Assembly: GCA_030323885.1 (NCBI GenBank)
Contig: JASIRB010003264.1
Coordinates: 1 to 64,000, forward strand
Length of the DNA stretch: 64,000 bases
Direction of reading: 5' to 3'
Source of the DNA: Branchipolynoe longqiensis
Lineage: Eukaryota > Annelida > Polychaeta > Phyllodocida > Polynoidae
Numbering within the stretch: the stretch's first letter is position 1; each line of letters begins with the position of its first letter. The notes under the pieces were generated by a model, which worked only from the letters and a program-made list of their open reading frames with translations, did not search any database and was not told where the DNA came from. Below are positions 29,244 to 39,710 of this stretch, piece after piece. The position numbers were made by a program, and so were the translations under genes.

Positions 29244-30456
29244 ATAAGAAATTTGTGGGTATCGACATAAAAGTCAAGAGCGTAGTGGGGAAGTACTCCA
29301 AGGCTCTGCTAAGGTCAATGGATCTATCGGATGAATCAGGATCTGGTTCGAGAGTTCGGGTTAATGCAACTCGTTCAGCTTCTTCTACGCGGTTAAACGT
29401 GGCAGACCTGGATGGTGTTTCGCCATTGCCTTCAACGTCAGCACAAGGAGGAGCGACTCTGGAGGATATATGATGCTTGTTAGATGCTAAGCTGGCGAAG
29501 GCACAAGAACCGTTGATGGCCAGGATTCGCAGCCTTGAAAGTGTTCACGGTGGACAATCACTTTATATAGGTCAGGCGCCGAGCGGGCCGGAGATACAAA
29601 ATGATGACGTCATAGAGGAAGATGCAGCAACGGTCGTACACACGACTGCAAATTTGCCGCTTCGTCTGGCCCACTTGTGTAATACCTGCAATTCTGGAGC
29701 CGTGATACATACATCAAAAGGAAATGTTCCCATTTCGTCTAATATTGTGGTTGCTCGTAAACACACGGCCTCTGATGATCAGTTTAATACAGGAGATTCT
29801 GATAGTGACGACTCAATGATGAGAGACTTAATACGGTTAGCAGGGAAGAAAGCAAGACAATCTAATAAGTTAAAATTATACATGAATATATTATTCGGAA
29901 TGAAAAAAAGGGTAAGGTGGGCCAAGGTGAAGCTACCTGGTATGAGTATTTATCGGCTATCAGGCGCATTGTGAGATGAGGGGATGTTCCAGCTGACTGG
30001 GTGCCCCATGTGGAAGACCATATTGACTCAATACTAGAGATGGCACAAAATTACTTGTGGCAGATGTGCTTAAGCTATAGTGAACACATTTTTAATATGA
30101 TAGCCGATAAAAGATTGCCGGATTGGTGGTTGGACCAAGGTAGGATAGTTGAAATCCGTAGGGATGTGTGTGGGTTAGGTAAGCGTGTGGAGGCGCCATC
30201 AAAACAAAGTACATGGTCAGCCATATCTGATTATAAAAAGGGCATTGATGCCACGCCGTGTGTTATATGGAACAAAGGAGAAATGTGCGGGTTCCCTGGT
30301 GACCATGGCGAAGGAATTAATCAATTTATCCATATATGTTCATACTGCGCATATAAACTATGGCGTAAACATTCCCCTAAGGAAATTGACTGTAAAACAG
30401 AAATCCGTGCGAAGGAAGTCGTGCATGATGAATCTGACCGTGTGAAGAGTTTTTGA
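29195..30456 (+). pseudogene. gag: gag of YR element 4
   Basis: Three frames (29195-29473, 29477-29974, 30001-30456) give an N-terminal part, a charged middle with a run of Asp/Ser, and the conserved block SEHIFNMIADKRLPDWWLD. The zinc motif follows at about 30250-30410: CVIWNKGEMC, DHGEG, HICSYC and a final His and Cys. The stops between frames (TGA at about 29471 and 29972) are single breaks in otherwise good coding. The block order matches elements 2, 6 and 7. The protein would package the element RNA. Confidence 0.8.
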
Positions 30457-30463
30457 TTTGCAG
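30450..30463 (+). promoter_or_regulatory. 3' splice-site-like sequence at the gag/pol junction of YR element 4
   Basis: TTTTTGATTTGCAG spans the gag stop (TGA 30454-30456) and ends exactly where the next long frame becomes open. It could let pol be made from a spliced RNA. This is inference. Confidence 0.35.
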
Positions 30464-31745
30464 TGGACCAGGGGCTGCATCTCCCGTAGAGACAGTGCGC
30501 ATTGCTGATGGTAACAAGAACTGGGTCGCACATGAGTCTTCAGATGGCGCCACCGTCCGGGCAGCATCAAGTCACCCAGTTGACCAGTGTCAAAATCAGG
30601 TCGGTGCGGTTGTTTCGTCGGTGTCATGTCGGCCTTCAAAGTTACTGTTGTCGCCTCCCTTAGTAAATTCTCCTGTGAGCTCTAATGTGCAACAGGATAG
30701 TTATCCTGATATCGTAGTTGGTGTAAACAATCTTGGCTCTGAACAAATCCTTCACTGTCTCACCAACAAAAATACTAGCTGTTTTTCAGTAAGATTTCCA
30801 AAAAGACGTCATATGCCATCTGTGGATTCATCTAGGAACCACAAGTTTAAAAATTACTCGGTTGGAGGCTCCACCTACAAAATAACAAAGTTTTTGCATA
30901 CGCAGTATATAAAAGATCAGTTATTTCCCAAATCCAAAGGTATAGAACAGTATAAGTGGTTTAATCGGGATCAGCGGAGGTTATTACATAACAGAAGTTC
31001 AAATATAGGGAAGCACGATCAGGATACAGTAACTTTGGGTACGGTGGCACAACGGACACCACTGATGTTGGATTTGCCTCTGACTGGGTTCGATCAATGG
31101 GGTTGTCATGGCGATGCCGCAACAACAACCTCCCTTTTCCAATGCTTGGGCAAGGTTCCTGCTGTGTCTGATACACTGACTTCTGGGCTGCTGCCCTTGG
31201 ACAGTTTAAATAACATGCACTTGTGTGGTTCACAGACCATCACTAAAGACTATGTTTCTACTATTGGGGATGGCTGTTGCCTACCCAAAAAGCCTAAAGC
31301 TAGCCCGGTCGCTAGCTTAATTAATATTTCTTCTCACATCCCTTATCAACTATCTAATTCTAGGATGCATACTGCTGGGTTACATGTTAAGGTCGCAGAC
31401 ACGTTGCCTGTTAATATAGATGTTGATAAGGGCTGTACTTCTATTAGTAGCTCGGATATTAGCTATCCAACCTGTGTTACCAAGAACACTGACTTTGGCA
31501 ATACTGTTATTGCCAGGGCTTCCAAGTTGGACCCAAAACACTGTCTAGTTACTAATATGGGTGGATATATTGGTAGGCTCAACCCAGTTAAGGATTTAAT
31601 TCCTGAAGTTCAACATGTTGCTCTATTAAATTATCCTGTTGATGTTATAATCCCGTTGCAGTTTGGAGTAGGTGCTAATAATACTGATGTGGTTAACACT
31701 TGTTCGATGACTGTGATGATATGGAGGTATATAATAATGATATAG
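30453..31745 (+). CDS. 430-codon ORF of unknown function before RT in YR element 4
   Basis: This long open frame lies between gag and RT. I recognise no domain. It is Ser/Thr/Asn-rich with scattered Cys and His, has no membrane segment, and contains a basic stretch (RFPKRRHMPSVDSSRNHKF) and a KFLHTQYIKDQLFPKSKG block near the middle. It probably forms the N-terminal part of the pol protein, as the frame reaches the start of the pre-RT region (31700). It corresponds in position to the Pro/Thr-rich linkers of elements 2 and 7 but looks more protein-like here. Confidence 0.6.
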   Translation: MICSGPGAASPVETVRIADGNKNWVAHESSDGATVRAASSHPVDQCQNQVGAVVSSVSCRPSKLLLSPPLVNSPVSSNVQQDSYPDIVVGVNNLGSEQILHCLTNKNTSCFSVRFPKRRHMPSVDSSRNHKFKNYSVGGSTYKITKFLHTQYIKDQLFPKSKGIEQYKWFNRDQRRLLHNRSSNIGKHDQDTVTLGTVAQRTPLMLDLPLTGFDQWGCHGDAATTTSLFQCLGKVPAVSDTLTSGLLPLDSLNNMHLCGSQTITKDYVSTIGDGCCLPKKPKASPVASLINISSHIPYQLSNSRMHTAGLHVKVADTLPVNIDVDKGCTSISSSDISYPTCVTKNTDFGNTVIARASKLDPKHCLVTNMGGYIGRLNPVKDLIPEVQHVALLNYPVDVIIPLQFGVGANNTDVVNTCSMTVMIWRYIIMI

Positions 31746-33322
31746 CCGTATTTTGTGATAAATCTCCTTCTGATTGTAAACTGCATATGCTCAAAAACTG
31801 GCCTAACTTAACTGTTAACTGTAAATCATTTTTGGAATATGCCTCTATTTTTGCTAAGGTAAGAGCCACAGGTCTGCCAAATTATCTCTCAGCTAGAATC
31901 CCGGTGCCTTCTGGGTTAATAATACAAAACTGGAAAAACTTATTAATGGAATATGACAATAAGGAAATAATCCCATATTTAGAATTTGGTTGGCCTGCAA
32001 ATTTTACTGGTACATTTATCCCAACTGCAACGGAATGTAAATGCCCGTTCTGAGGAAGATCTCTTTTGGATTAACAATTATGTTTAGACTGAATTGACTC
32101 ACAATGCATTGTTGGGCCCATTCGATGACCTTCCTTTTTCTCCTTGGGCACAGATTAGTCCTATTATGACCCGCCCCAAGAAAAACACTAATGAACGTAG
32201 ATTAATAGTTGACCTTAGCTTTCCTAAGGGGCGTAGTGTTAATGCTGGGATTAACAGGGGTTTTTACCAAGGGAGGCCCTATAAATATAATTTACCTACA
32301 ATAATGTCCTTGGCAAAGGAGGTTACCAAATTGGGTGAGGGTTGCTTCATGTGGTCTATAGACCTTGCCAGGGCGTACAGGCAATTAAGAACCTGCCCCT
32401 TAAGTGTGCTTTTATTCGGGATTAAAGTAGACACAAGATTTTACTTTGATATTGCAACGACGTTTGGGTGCAGGACGTCCAGTATGGCTTGTGCTTGAAC
32501 ATCGGCCGCAGTAGTATACTTAATGAGAAAGATGGGATTTTTTACTTTGTGCTTTTTGGACGATTTTGTGGGGGTAGAGTGTACTTTAGATAGAGCACAA
32601 AAGGCTTATGACTATATACTGGAGTTGACTGTATTTCTAGGTTTGGAACTGTCTATTAAAAAATGTATTCCTCCTACCCAGAAATTGATATGGTTAGGTT
32701 ATAAAATAGATTCAAAACATTTGTTTGTCCGCATCCCTGATGAAAAATTGTTGGATATTTTATTGGAATGTAAAAAGTGGGTGATAGGTAGGAAGGTCAC
32801 GCGGAAAAATGTTCAGAGGTTAGTAGGACGCCTACAATTTATTTCAAAATGTGTGATACCTGCGCGATTATTTATGAGCAGGACTTTAGAATTTCTTAGA
32901 AGTACCCCTTTTATAGGTAAAATTTGTGTTACTCAAAATTTGGTTAGGGACATAGCTTGGTTTTTACGTTTTGCAGAAGGTCATAATAGGCTAGTGTTGT
33001 TACAGCATTTCTCAGAAAAAAAGTGGATAATTGAGTGCGACTCATCTCTGCAAAGGGGGGGGGGGGTGCATTCAGTCCAACTCACTTTTATTCAAATTTA
33101 TACTCTTCCAAATTCTTAGAAAATAACTTTCATATTGCCCAATTGGAGGCTGAACATTTAGTGGTAGCTCTAAAAAGTGTGTCTCCTCCCAACCCCCATA
33201 ATTATCAAATTATCATTAATACTGATAATGCTTCTTCCCAACAGGTCCTATCTTCTGGTGCTGGAAAGGATCCTGTCTTGTGCGCCTGTGGCCGGGAGAT
33301 CTGGAGGTTTGCCGCCAAATAG
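31700..33322 (+). pseudogene. pol: pol (reverse transcriptase and RNase H) of YR element 4
   Basis: The pre-RT block (VRATGLPNYLSARIPVPSGL, YLEFGWPANF) is followed, after a stop near 32052, by MTRPKKNTNERRLIVDLSFP, MWSIDLARAYRQL and CRTSSMACA, a TGA at about 32497, then CFLDDFVGVE (Phe for Tyr in the catalytic YxDD), the thumb region, and RNase H with IIECDSSL, QLEAEHLVVAL and IINTDNASSQQVLSSGAGKDP. A G run at 33055-33066 shifts the frame in RNase H. The last Asp block (GDALSRL at about 33375) is in a further frame. The catalytic residues remain. Confidence 0.87.
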
Positions 33323-33519
33323 ACTTGTGTGGTACAGATGATACACACGCCAGGAAAGGATCTTGTATTAGGCGATGCCCTCAGTAGGTTGTATTTTGAT
33401 AATAAATTTAAACTGATTGCTGATGAATTATGTCAGTCTAAATTGTTAACTAAAATAAATGTTTCTCATGATGGTCATGTCCTTGATGTGTTTTTGTAAA
33501 ACTCTGCTCGTGGATAATG

Positions 33520-33546
33520 TTGTTTTTTGCCTTTATCAACTTGCAG
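33520..33546 (+). promoter_or_regulatory. 3' splice-site-like sequence before the recombinase of YR element 4
   Basis: TGTTGTTTTTTGCCTTTATCAACTTGCAG is a strong pyrimidine tract and CAG placed just ahead of the recombinase frame, in the same place as in elements 1 and 2. Confidence 0.45.
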
Positions 33547-34440
33547 ATAATAAGCGTGCAATAGTGCATAAGCTAAGCATGTACTTTTCGGCAGGACTAT
33601 CGGAAGGGACCTGGAACAATAAGAGGGTACAATTTAGGGAGTATCTAAAGTTTTGTAATAACGTCAGAGATAACCCTAAGAAACCCAAAATGAAGACGGT
33701 AATTTTATATGCTTTATATTTGAATGATAAATTAAATACTGAAGGTGCTGTAAAGAACTAGATAAGTGGGGCGAGAACTTGGGTAAGACTGTTGAAAGGA
33801 AATACTGAGGCATTTGATTGATATGTGCTGTCAATAATTAAAGCTGGCATATGTAAGTTAAAAAATAACACTGTAAATAGGGCGTTCCCCTTGAAGACAA
33901 AACATATTAAAATGATAATCTTAAAATTTAAAAAGATTGGAGAAGATGGAGTGGTGTTGATTGCTGCATTACTAATAGACTATTTATGTTTACTAAGACA
34001 GTCAAATTTGTTTTATTCCGAGGTATCGGGAGATGGTGGTCACATGCTGCTCAGAGGTGACATCAAAGCACACACCACACACCTGACGGTAACAGTCAGG
34101 AGCACAAAAACTACACACAGGCCTGAGGACGCATACAGCATCGAACTACCAAAAGGGGCAAGTCATAACTTCTGCCCGGTGCGTGCGTGGAACAAGTACA
34201 TCCATCTTACTCCTGTGCATATGAGGGTGCCCCAACATTCATGGTGAACAATGGGGACCCCTGACTGCTAAAGTTGTCATCAAATGAAAGCGTGTGGACT
34301 TCCCTGGTGGCCACTGGTGACTTGTCATAGTCTACGGCGAGGGGGAGCTCAGGAGTATGCAAGAGTGGGAATGCCCCTAGATTGCATAAAAACACTCGGC
34401 AGATGGAAGTCCAACAGTGTGTTTAATTATGTAAATAAAA
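33547..34440 (+). pseudogene. Tyrosine recombinase of YR element 4
   Basis: FSAGLSEGTWNNKRVQFREY opens the N-terminal domain; stops occur at about 33760 and 33821. The catalytic domain has the first Arg in CLLRQSNLF, VRSTKTTHRP, CPVRAWNKY and, in another frame near 34332, LRRGGAQEYARVG, LGRW and VFNYVN with the Tyr. The His of HxxR is changed or lost in the broken stretch before LRRGG. It ends at TAG near 34450. Confidence 0.82.
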
Positions 34441-34450
34441 ATGTCTTTTA

Positions 34451-34968
34451 GGGAGGAACCATTATCTCTCCTGTTCTCAATTTGGCTGAGAGATTATGGT
34501 TCCTATGACCTAGAAATGAATGTTGCTGAGTGACATGAATGTGCGAATGTGTGTGAGTGTGCCAGATGTGAGCTGACCATGTGACCGTGATCTGCCTTAG
34601 TTGCTGCCTCATGTCTTCTGTTTTCAAGTTGCCTCTACAGAAATGAATACAGTATCTTCAGAAATGTATCATATACTATTATGATAGTACAATCATAGTT
34701 ATGGCCTGCACATAAGTAATGAAATAAGGCAATAGTAGATCTACCTAAATATATGACCTGCACATAAGTAATGAACATCAGAAATATAGAAATGCACAGG
34801 TTGTACTACCTGATGAAGATAGAGTGCTAATAGTCTCAATTGTACTATTAAGGGTAGCTGATATGGAAGATGTTCACAAAGGTGTAGGTTAAAAAGGCTT
34901 TTGTAAAAATTTATTAAGCCTGATTAATACATTTATTAGCCCAAAAAATGATTATCTGTGTCTGGTTT
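34451..34968 (+). other. 3' region (expected B1) of YR element 4
   Basis: AT-rich, without an ORF. In this family a B1 repeat should lie here, but it does not match the sequence after A2. A short phrase, ATGACCTGCACATAAGTAATGAA, is duplicated near 34700 and 34755. Confidence 0.5.
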
Positions 34969-35005
34969 TGAATTGTCCATGTTGCAAGGAAACATGCATA
35001 ATTCA
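34969..35005. repeat. Palindromic core site of YR element 4
   Basis: TTGAATTGTCCATGTTGC and GGAAACATGCATAATTCAA are inverted copies around AA. The junction at 29076-29092 holds the right half (AACATGCACAATT). Confidence 0.65.
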
Positions 35006-35006
35006 A

Positions 35007-35152
35007 AAACCCTGACTACGGGCTTGATATTATGAATACCATAGATACAGTTCATAGCGCGTCGCTATGTACAAAGGTAACTTCCGGTAGTAGATTCAGA
35101 GGCTTGTCCAGTCTTTGCCTGGCCACCGTCGTTGACGGATCGTTGAGTTTGC
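35007..35152 (+). repeat. A2 unit of YR element 4
   Basis: Second copy of A1 (29093-29243). Homology stops at GTTGAGTTTG in both copies. Confidence 0.85.
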
Positions 35153-35215
35153 CGAGGGAAACAAATTCGCATAAAAAAAGGAAAGTTTATTAATAATTGT
35201 TAGAATTAGGAGGAA

Positions 35216-36050
35216 ATGATGGTCCGCATGCAGCAGACCATGGATGCCATGGAGGCGAGATGGAGGCGGGTGGAGGAGCATGTCCTGCACCAGGAGAAGG
35301 CCCTTGCGGAGGCAGCGGCCCCCGCCGGGCCAGCCGCCCATCCCGTAGGTACCGCCAGAACCGCCCGCCCCGGGCGGTCTTGGGAGCGTTCCCCGGCCCC
35401 GGCCACGGGTGCCCGCCCCCGCGCCCGGACCCGAACAACCGATACCGCAGCCTGTGTTCTACGGCTGAGGAATTTCTTCCAAATATATATTTCCTTATGA
35501 CTTAATCGAACGGGGGGACGAGGGCAAGTTGGTAAAGAAGGGCGAAGCGACACGCTAGGAGTACAAGCTGGGCCTCAAAAGCCTGGAGACCCAGCGTGGC
35601 TTCCCCTCACATGCAATGTCGGCCCTTTCGGCCCACCAGGAAGCCGTAGCGCAGGATAACTGCACCCTGCCATGGAACAACGTATGACGCTACTCCGAAG
35701 AAATCTTCACCCGGATAGCTGACGGCCGCGGCGATCACGGTGGTGAGGATTGAGATTATCGGCATGGCGGGACACACTGCGTCTGCGGCGAACGGCACTA
35801 CGGCCGAGACGGCTAGGACAGCAAAGGCAGGCCTCGAGGCCAGAAACACGTACGACCGGGCGGCTATGGGTGCCCCCTGCACCGCTTGGAACCGGGCCCC
35901 GGTGCACGGCACGGGAAGCCAGGGATGGCCCACGTGTGTGGGTACTGCGCCAATGTGCGGCGCATAATTATGAACCTCGCAGAGGCGGCATGTTATTCAA
36001 AGCACTCCAGGGAAAAGGGGGCGATAAAACAGACATCAGCGGTTTATTAG
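35216..36050 (+). pseudogene. gag: gag of YR element 5
   Basis: A 94-codon frame from ATG 35216 encodes an N-terminal helix (RMQQTMDAMEARWRRVEEHV). The next part, YDLIERGDEGKLVKKGEATR, is in another frame and matches element 6, then come RYSEEIFTRIADGR and HVCGYCANVRRI from the zinc motif near 35930. Several stops and frame changes occur. The first half of the zinc motif is damaged. Confidence 0.75.
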
Positions 36051-36637
36051 GAGGCAGGCGGTGTACCCTCCCCCGCCCCCATATGGCACACGAATCTGGA
36101 ACGTCCCTGGCAAGCAACTCGGTGTACGGCTCCCAAGGCACCCAAGATAAACAAACCCACCCACGCGCCGACAGCATCGCGGTGGAGCCACCTGGCTTCC
36201 CCACCCGGCGCGCGGCACCTGACATCACTGGGATTCCCCAGCGGGGGATCCCCCCATCATTTGCATACTGATGCTGGTGTCCCGGTGGCGGCCCGTGGCT
36301 CCCGATACCCGGGACGCCCGACCGGTGACCGGCCGGCCGGCCACCAGCGGCGGGAGTTCCCTCAGGGAAACCCACTGTGACATCACGGTAGACTCTTAAA
36401 CGGCAACAAACACGGACAGCCCTCCCTCACCGTACATGACGTTCGTCCGCGGCCTCAGAGCCTGCGCCGCCTCGACGCCCCTCCACCCGGCGTCTTGTTC
36501 GGCTGCCTGCCCCCCAGACCTCTCAGAGCCAGTCGAGGCAGTGATCGACAGCCTACACCAACAGTTAATCCCGGTCGAGCCGCGGTGCGGCCCATCCCCC
36601 ACGCCAATACAAGGAGACGCTCGACGCGATCTGGCCA
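36051..36637 (+). other. Linker region between gag and RT of YR element 5
   Basis: GC-rich with no continuous frame. MTFVRGLRACAASTPLHPAS at 36436 matches a frame in element 6 (42680-42800), so part of it was coding in the parent element. Confidence 0.45.
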
Positions 36638-38215
36638 GTGACTTCCGGCACTGCCTGGAACCGTTACCCCGCGTACGCGGCATCCTACGATGCTGCCCAG
36701 GCCGCGGCCCTCCCAAATATTTTGGCCGCCCGCGTCCCCATCTATTCGGGTCTTAACATTGACTCGTGGAGGCGAGCCCTGGTTGATCACCCGGACACCA
36801 CCTTGGTCGACCAGCTGGAATTCGGTTTCCCGGCTAACTACTCTGCCTCGACCCCCCCCAGGCCAACCTACCACAACCACCGGGAGGACCCGGCCCACGC
36901 CCACTGTGTCACCGACTATGTCGCCCGGGAACTCGAGCTCGAGCTAGGCGCCCTCCTCAGCCCCTTCGAGGTTACCCCTTCTCCCCGTGGGTGCAGTGCA
37001 GCCCGATTATGATGAGGCCTAAGGCTGCTACCGGCAAGAGGCGCATCATTGTGGACTTGTCATACTCCCAGGGAAGAAGCGTAAATGCAGGGATCCCCCG
37101 GGGCGAGTACCTCGGCATTCCCACCACCTACACCCTGCCCTCCATTGCCTACCTGGGCTGAAGGCTCGTTCGAGAGGGGCAGGGTGCCTTCTCATGGACC
37201 GCGGATGTCGCCCGGGCCTATTGGCAACTCCGCGCGGACCCCCTATCCACCGCCCTCTTCGGCATCACCGTCGACAACAAGATCTATGTCGCCATCGCCC
37301 TCCCGTTCGGCTGCAGAACATCTGGCGCCGCCTGTGTCCGGGTCACGTCTGCCATCTCCTGGCTCCTCGGGCATGCGGGTTACTTCTCCATCGTGTACCT
37401 GGATGACTTTGTGGGATCCTATGCCTCCTACCTACACACCTGCCAGGCCTTCGACGAGTTCCGGGCCCTCTGCGCCGGCCTGGATGTGGAACTTGCGCCC
37501 GATCGATAAGTGCTGCGCCCTCCCCTCGGTGAAGCTCTCCTGGCTGGGATTTTACGTATGCTCCCAGCGCATGGTCATAACCATCCCCAAGGCGAAGCTC
37601 GACCAGGTCGTCGAGGAGTGCGCCAGGTGGTTGTCCAGGCCCTCCCTCACCAGGAAGGCCCTCCAATGCCTCATCAGAAAGCTTGCGCACATCAGCGCAT
37701 GCATACTGTCGGTGCGCAAATTCATGTGCTGCCTGCTCCAGAGCCTGCGCGTGCTCCCCCCCTGGGCAACGCCGACGTGGACCCCAAGCTCCGTAAGGAC
37801 GTCCGCTGATTCTTTGACTATGCAGCCCAGGGGAACAGCCTCTACCTCCTACCTGCGCCGGTCCGCCCCACCTGGGTCATCAAATGTGACTCGTGCTTGA
37901 AGGGTTGGGGTGCGTTCTCCCCCGAGAAGTGTTTCTCGGAGGCCTACGACGACCGTTTCAGGCAGGCTTACCCCACGATCCACGAGCTCGAGGCCGTCAA
38001 CCTCGTACTCGAGGTCAGGTCCCTCAGGGCGGCGGTGTCCAGCAGTCTGAAGGTCGTCGTCAACACCGACAACACCGCCTCCGCCGCCGCGCTTGAGTCT
38101 GGGCGGGCCACCGACGCCACCATGGAGGCATGCGCTCGCGAGCTCTGGCGCCGAGCTCATCTTCGCCGACGCCCTCAGTCGTGCCCATGCTTCCCCCATT
38201 GCCCTTGACTATGTT
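36638..38215 (+). pseudogene. pol: pol (reverse transcriptase and RNase H) of YR element 5
   Basis: AAALPNILAARVPIYSGLNI and QLEFGFPANYSAST form the pre-RT block. RT has RIIVDLSYSQGRSVNAGI, ADVARAYWQLRAD, FGCRTSGAACVR and the intact YLDDFVGSY near 37400. After a frame change near 37505 come the thumb and RNase H: VIKCDSCLKGWGAFS, ELEAVNLVLEV and VNTDNTASAAALESG, then ADALSRAHA in another frame near 38165. Stops lie at about 37160 and 37507. It closely matches element 6. Confidence 0.87.
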
Positions 38216-38280
38216 CGTGAATACTGCAGCACCAACCACATCTCCCGCATACAGGTTCACTATGCCCCTGACCTCTTCGA

Positions 38281-39194
38281 TCATCGCCTATAATTCCAGA
38301 TCTCAACTCCGGGAACCATACCCACCTGATGAGCCTCCACCGGGCGGCGTTGGCACCGGGCACCTGGCGCAACCATTCGAGGCACGCAGTCCACTACTTG
38401 GAGTTCATGTTGGAGTGGCGGGTCGACCATCTCGTGCTGTCCCCCTACGACGAGGGCATGTTCATCGCCCACCTCCACCGGCTGCTGCCGTCACCCTCGT
38501 CGGTGGCGAATGCCATCTCGGGTGCGCGTTCTTGGCTACGGGATACCGGTGGTGACCCTGCCCCGTTCGACGTGCCCTTCCCGGGCGAGTCCACCGCGGC
38601 GGTGAGCAGCTCTTCCCGGTCCCGGTGCGGCGCGGTCCCTCCATCACGCCACCCATGATCTGGCACATATATGACCATATTCGCACCCGAGGTCATCGCA
38701 GTGTGGTCCCTTCACCCTCATGCACCAGTCCAACCTCATCTCCCCCCTACACGGCGGGTAGGGGGGCCCACACACGGTGCGGCACGGCGACGTCACCCCC
38801 ACACCCGGTGGGCTGCGGGTCCTCCTCTCCTCCTCCAAGACCATCGGGAACCCCTCGCAGGCCGTTGCCCTGTTCGTCCCGGCCCTCCCGGCTCGCCCTT
38901 GTGCCCGGTCCGGGCGTGGTCCTGGCGCCCTCGTACTCCCAGGCCTTCATATGCCACACGGGGCTACCCCTAACCCCGCACATGCTGACCCCCATGGTGA
39001 GGGAGGCGCTTGCGGAAGCCCGAGTCCCGGAGGCCGGCCGCTACATCCTCCATCGCCTCTGGTGTGGGGCTGCCCAGGCCTGGGTGGTGTGTGGTGCCGA
39101 TCTGGCGGCCATAATGGCGCAGGGCACCTGGGAGTCCTCTGCGGTGTTCGACTACGTCCCGGGGCTCGCCCCCTCCGAGGCCCCTGAGCCTTAA
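38281..39194 (+). pseudogene. Tyrosine recombinase of YR element 5, catalytic Arg residues lost
   Basis: LAPGTWRNHSRHAVHYLEF opens the N-terminal domain and NAISGARSWLRDTGGDPAPFD follows. In the catalytic domain the first Arg is His (LMHQSNLI near 38722) and the HxxR block reads HRLWCGAAQ, with TGG at 39060-39062 for the Arg codon. MAQGTWESSAVFDYVPGL keeps the Trp and Tyr. Both Arg losses are CpG-type changes. Frames change several times. The enzyme cannot be active. Confidence 0.82.
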
Positions 39195-39356
39195 CATTGT
39201 GCTTTGGGTCGGCTCCGGTGGCCTCGGAGTCTCCAGCGCCTATGGACGCCCCGATCGACATCGATGAGCTGGACTAAACTCCCCTTCTGTAGTCCTCCCT
39301 CAATTGTCAATAGCCATGCCTTACTCCCACGCAGTCTTCGGCTTCCTTCCTCGAAT

Positions 39357-39388
39357 CGGCACATAATTCCGAATTGTGGTTGATTCGG
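39357..39388. repeat. Palindromic core site of YR element 5
   Basis: AATCGGCACATAATT and AATTGTGGTTGATT are imperfect inverted copies around CCG. Element 6 has the same type of site. Confidence 0.6.
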
Positions 39389-39710
39389 GGGAAGCCTGAG
39401 ACCCACCACGCACCTAGCAGATTGGACGAACATTACCCTGGCCTCCCCCGCATCAGCATTCGGATTCTAGTCTTCACGCCGTCCCATTTCACCACTCCCA
39501 CTCACCCTCTTTTTAAGGACTACTTCATAGGGGTCAGCTCTGGCGGCCTTGGAGTCTCCAGCGCCTACGTTCGCCCCAATCGATATCGACAAACTGGACT
39601 AAACTCCCTTCTGTAGCCCTCCCTCAATTGTCAATAAACATGCAGTCCCACGCAGTCTCCGGCTTCCTTCCTCGAATCAATGGTTGTCCTCCCACGGCCC
39701 CTTATAAACA

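Larger units (their letters stand above)
29076..35152 (+). mobile_element. YR retrotransposon element 4, AT-rich, nearly full length, plus strand
   Basis: A1 (29093-29243), gag, a long ORF of unknown role, RT-RNase H, recombinase, a 3' region, core palindrome (34969-34990) and A2 (35007-35152, matching A1). No B2 matching the 3' region was recognised. It is inserted next to the cut end of element 3. Coding is AT-rich, unlike the GC-rich elements 2, 3, 5, 6 and 7. ORFs have a few stops and a poly-G frameshift. Confidence 0.87.
35203..39710 (+). mobile_element. YR retrotransposon element 5, GC-rich, plus strand, decayed
   Basis: gag, RT-RNase H and recombinase in order, then split repeats: B1 (39205-39356), A2 (39357-39532) and B2 (39533-39690). 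The B units share CTCCAGCGCCTA, GGACTAAACTCCC, CAATTGTCAATA and the TCCTCGAATC end. The A2 unit matches A units of element 6. A left A1 was not seen; the copy begins against the 35153-35202 repeat. Confidence 0.85.

Noticed and set aside
35203..39710. A DIRS1-type element with a methyltransferase
   Set aside because: No methyltransferase motif was found between RNase H and recombinase in any copy, and the repeats are split direct and not inverted.
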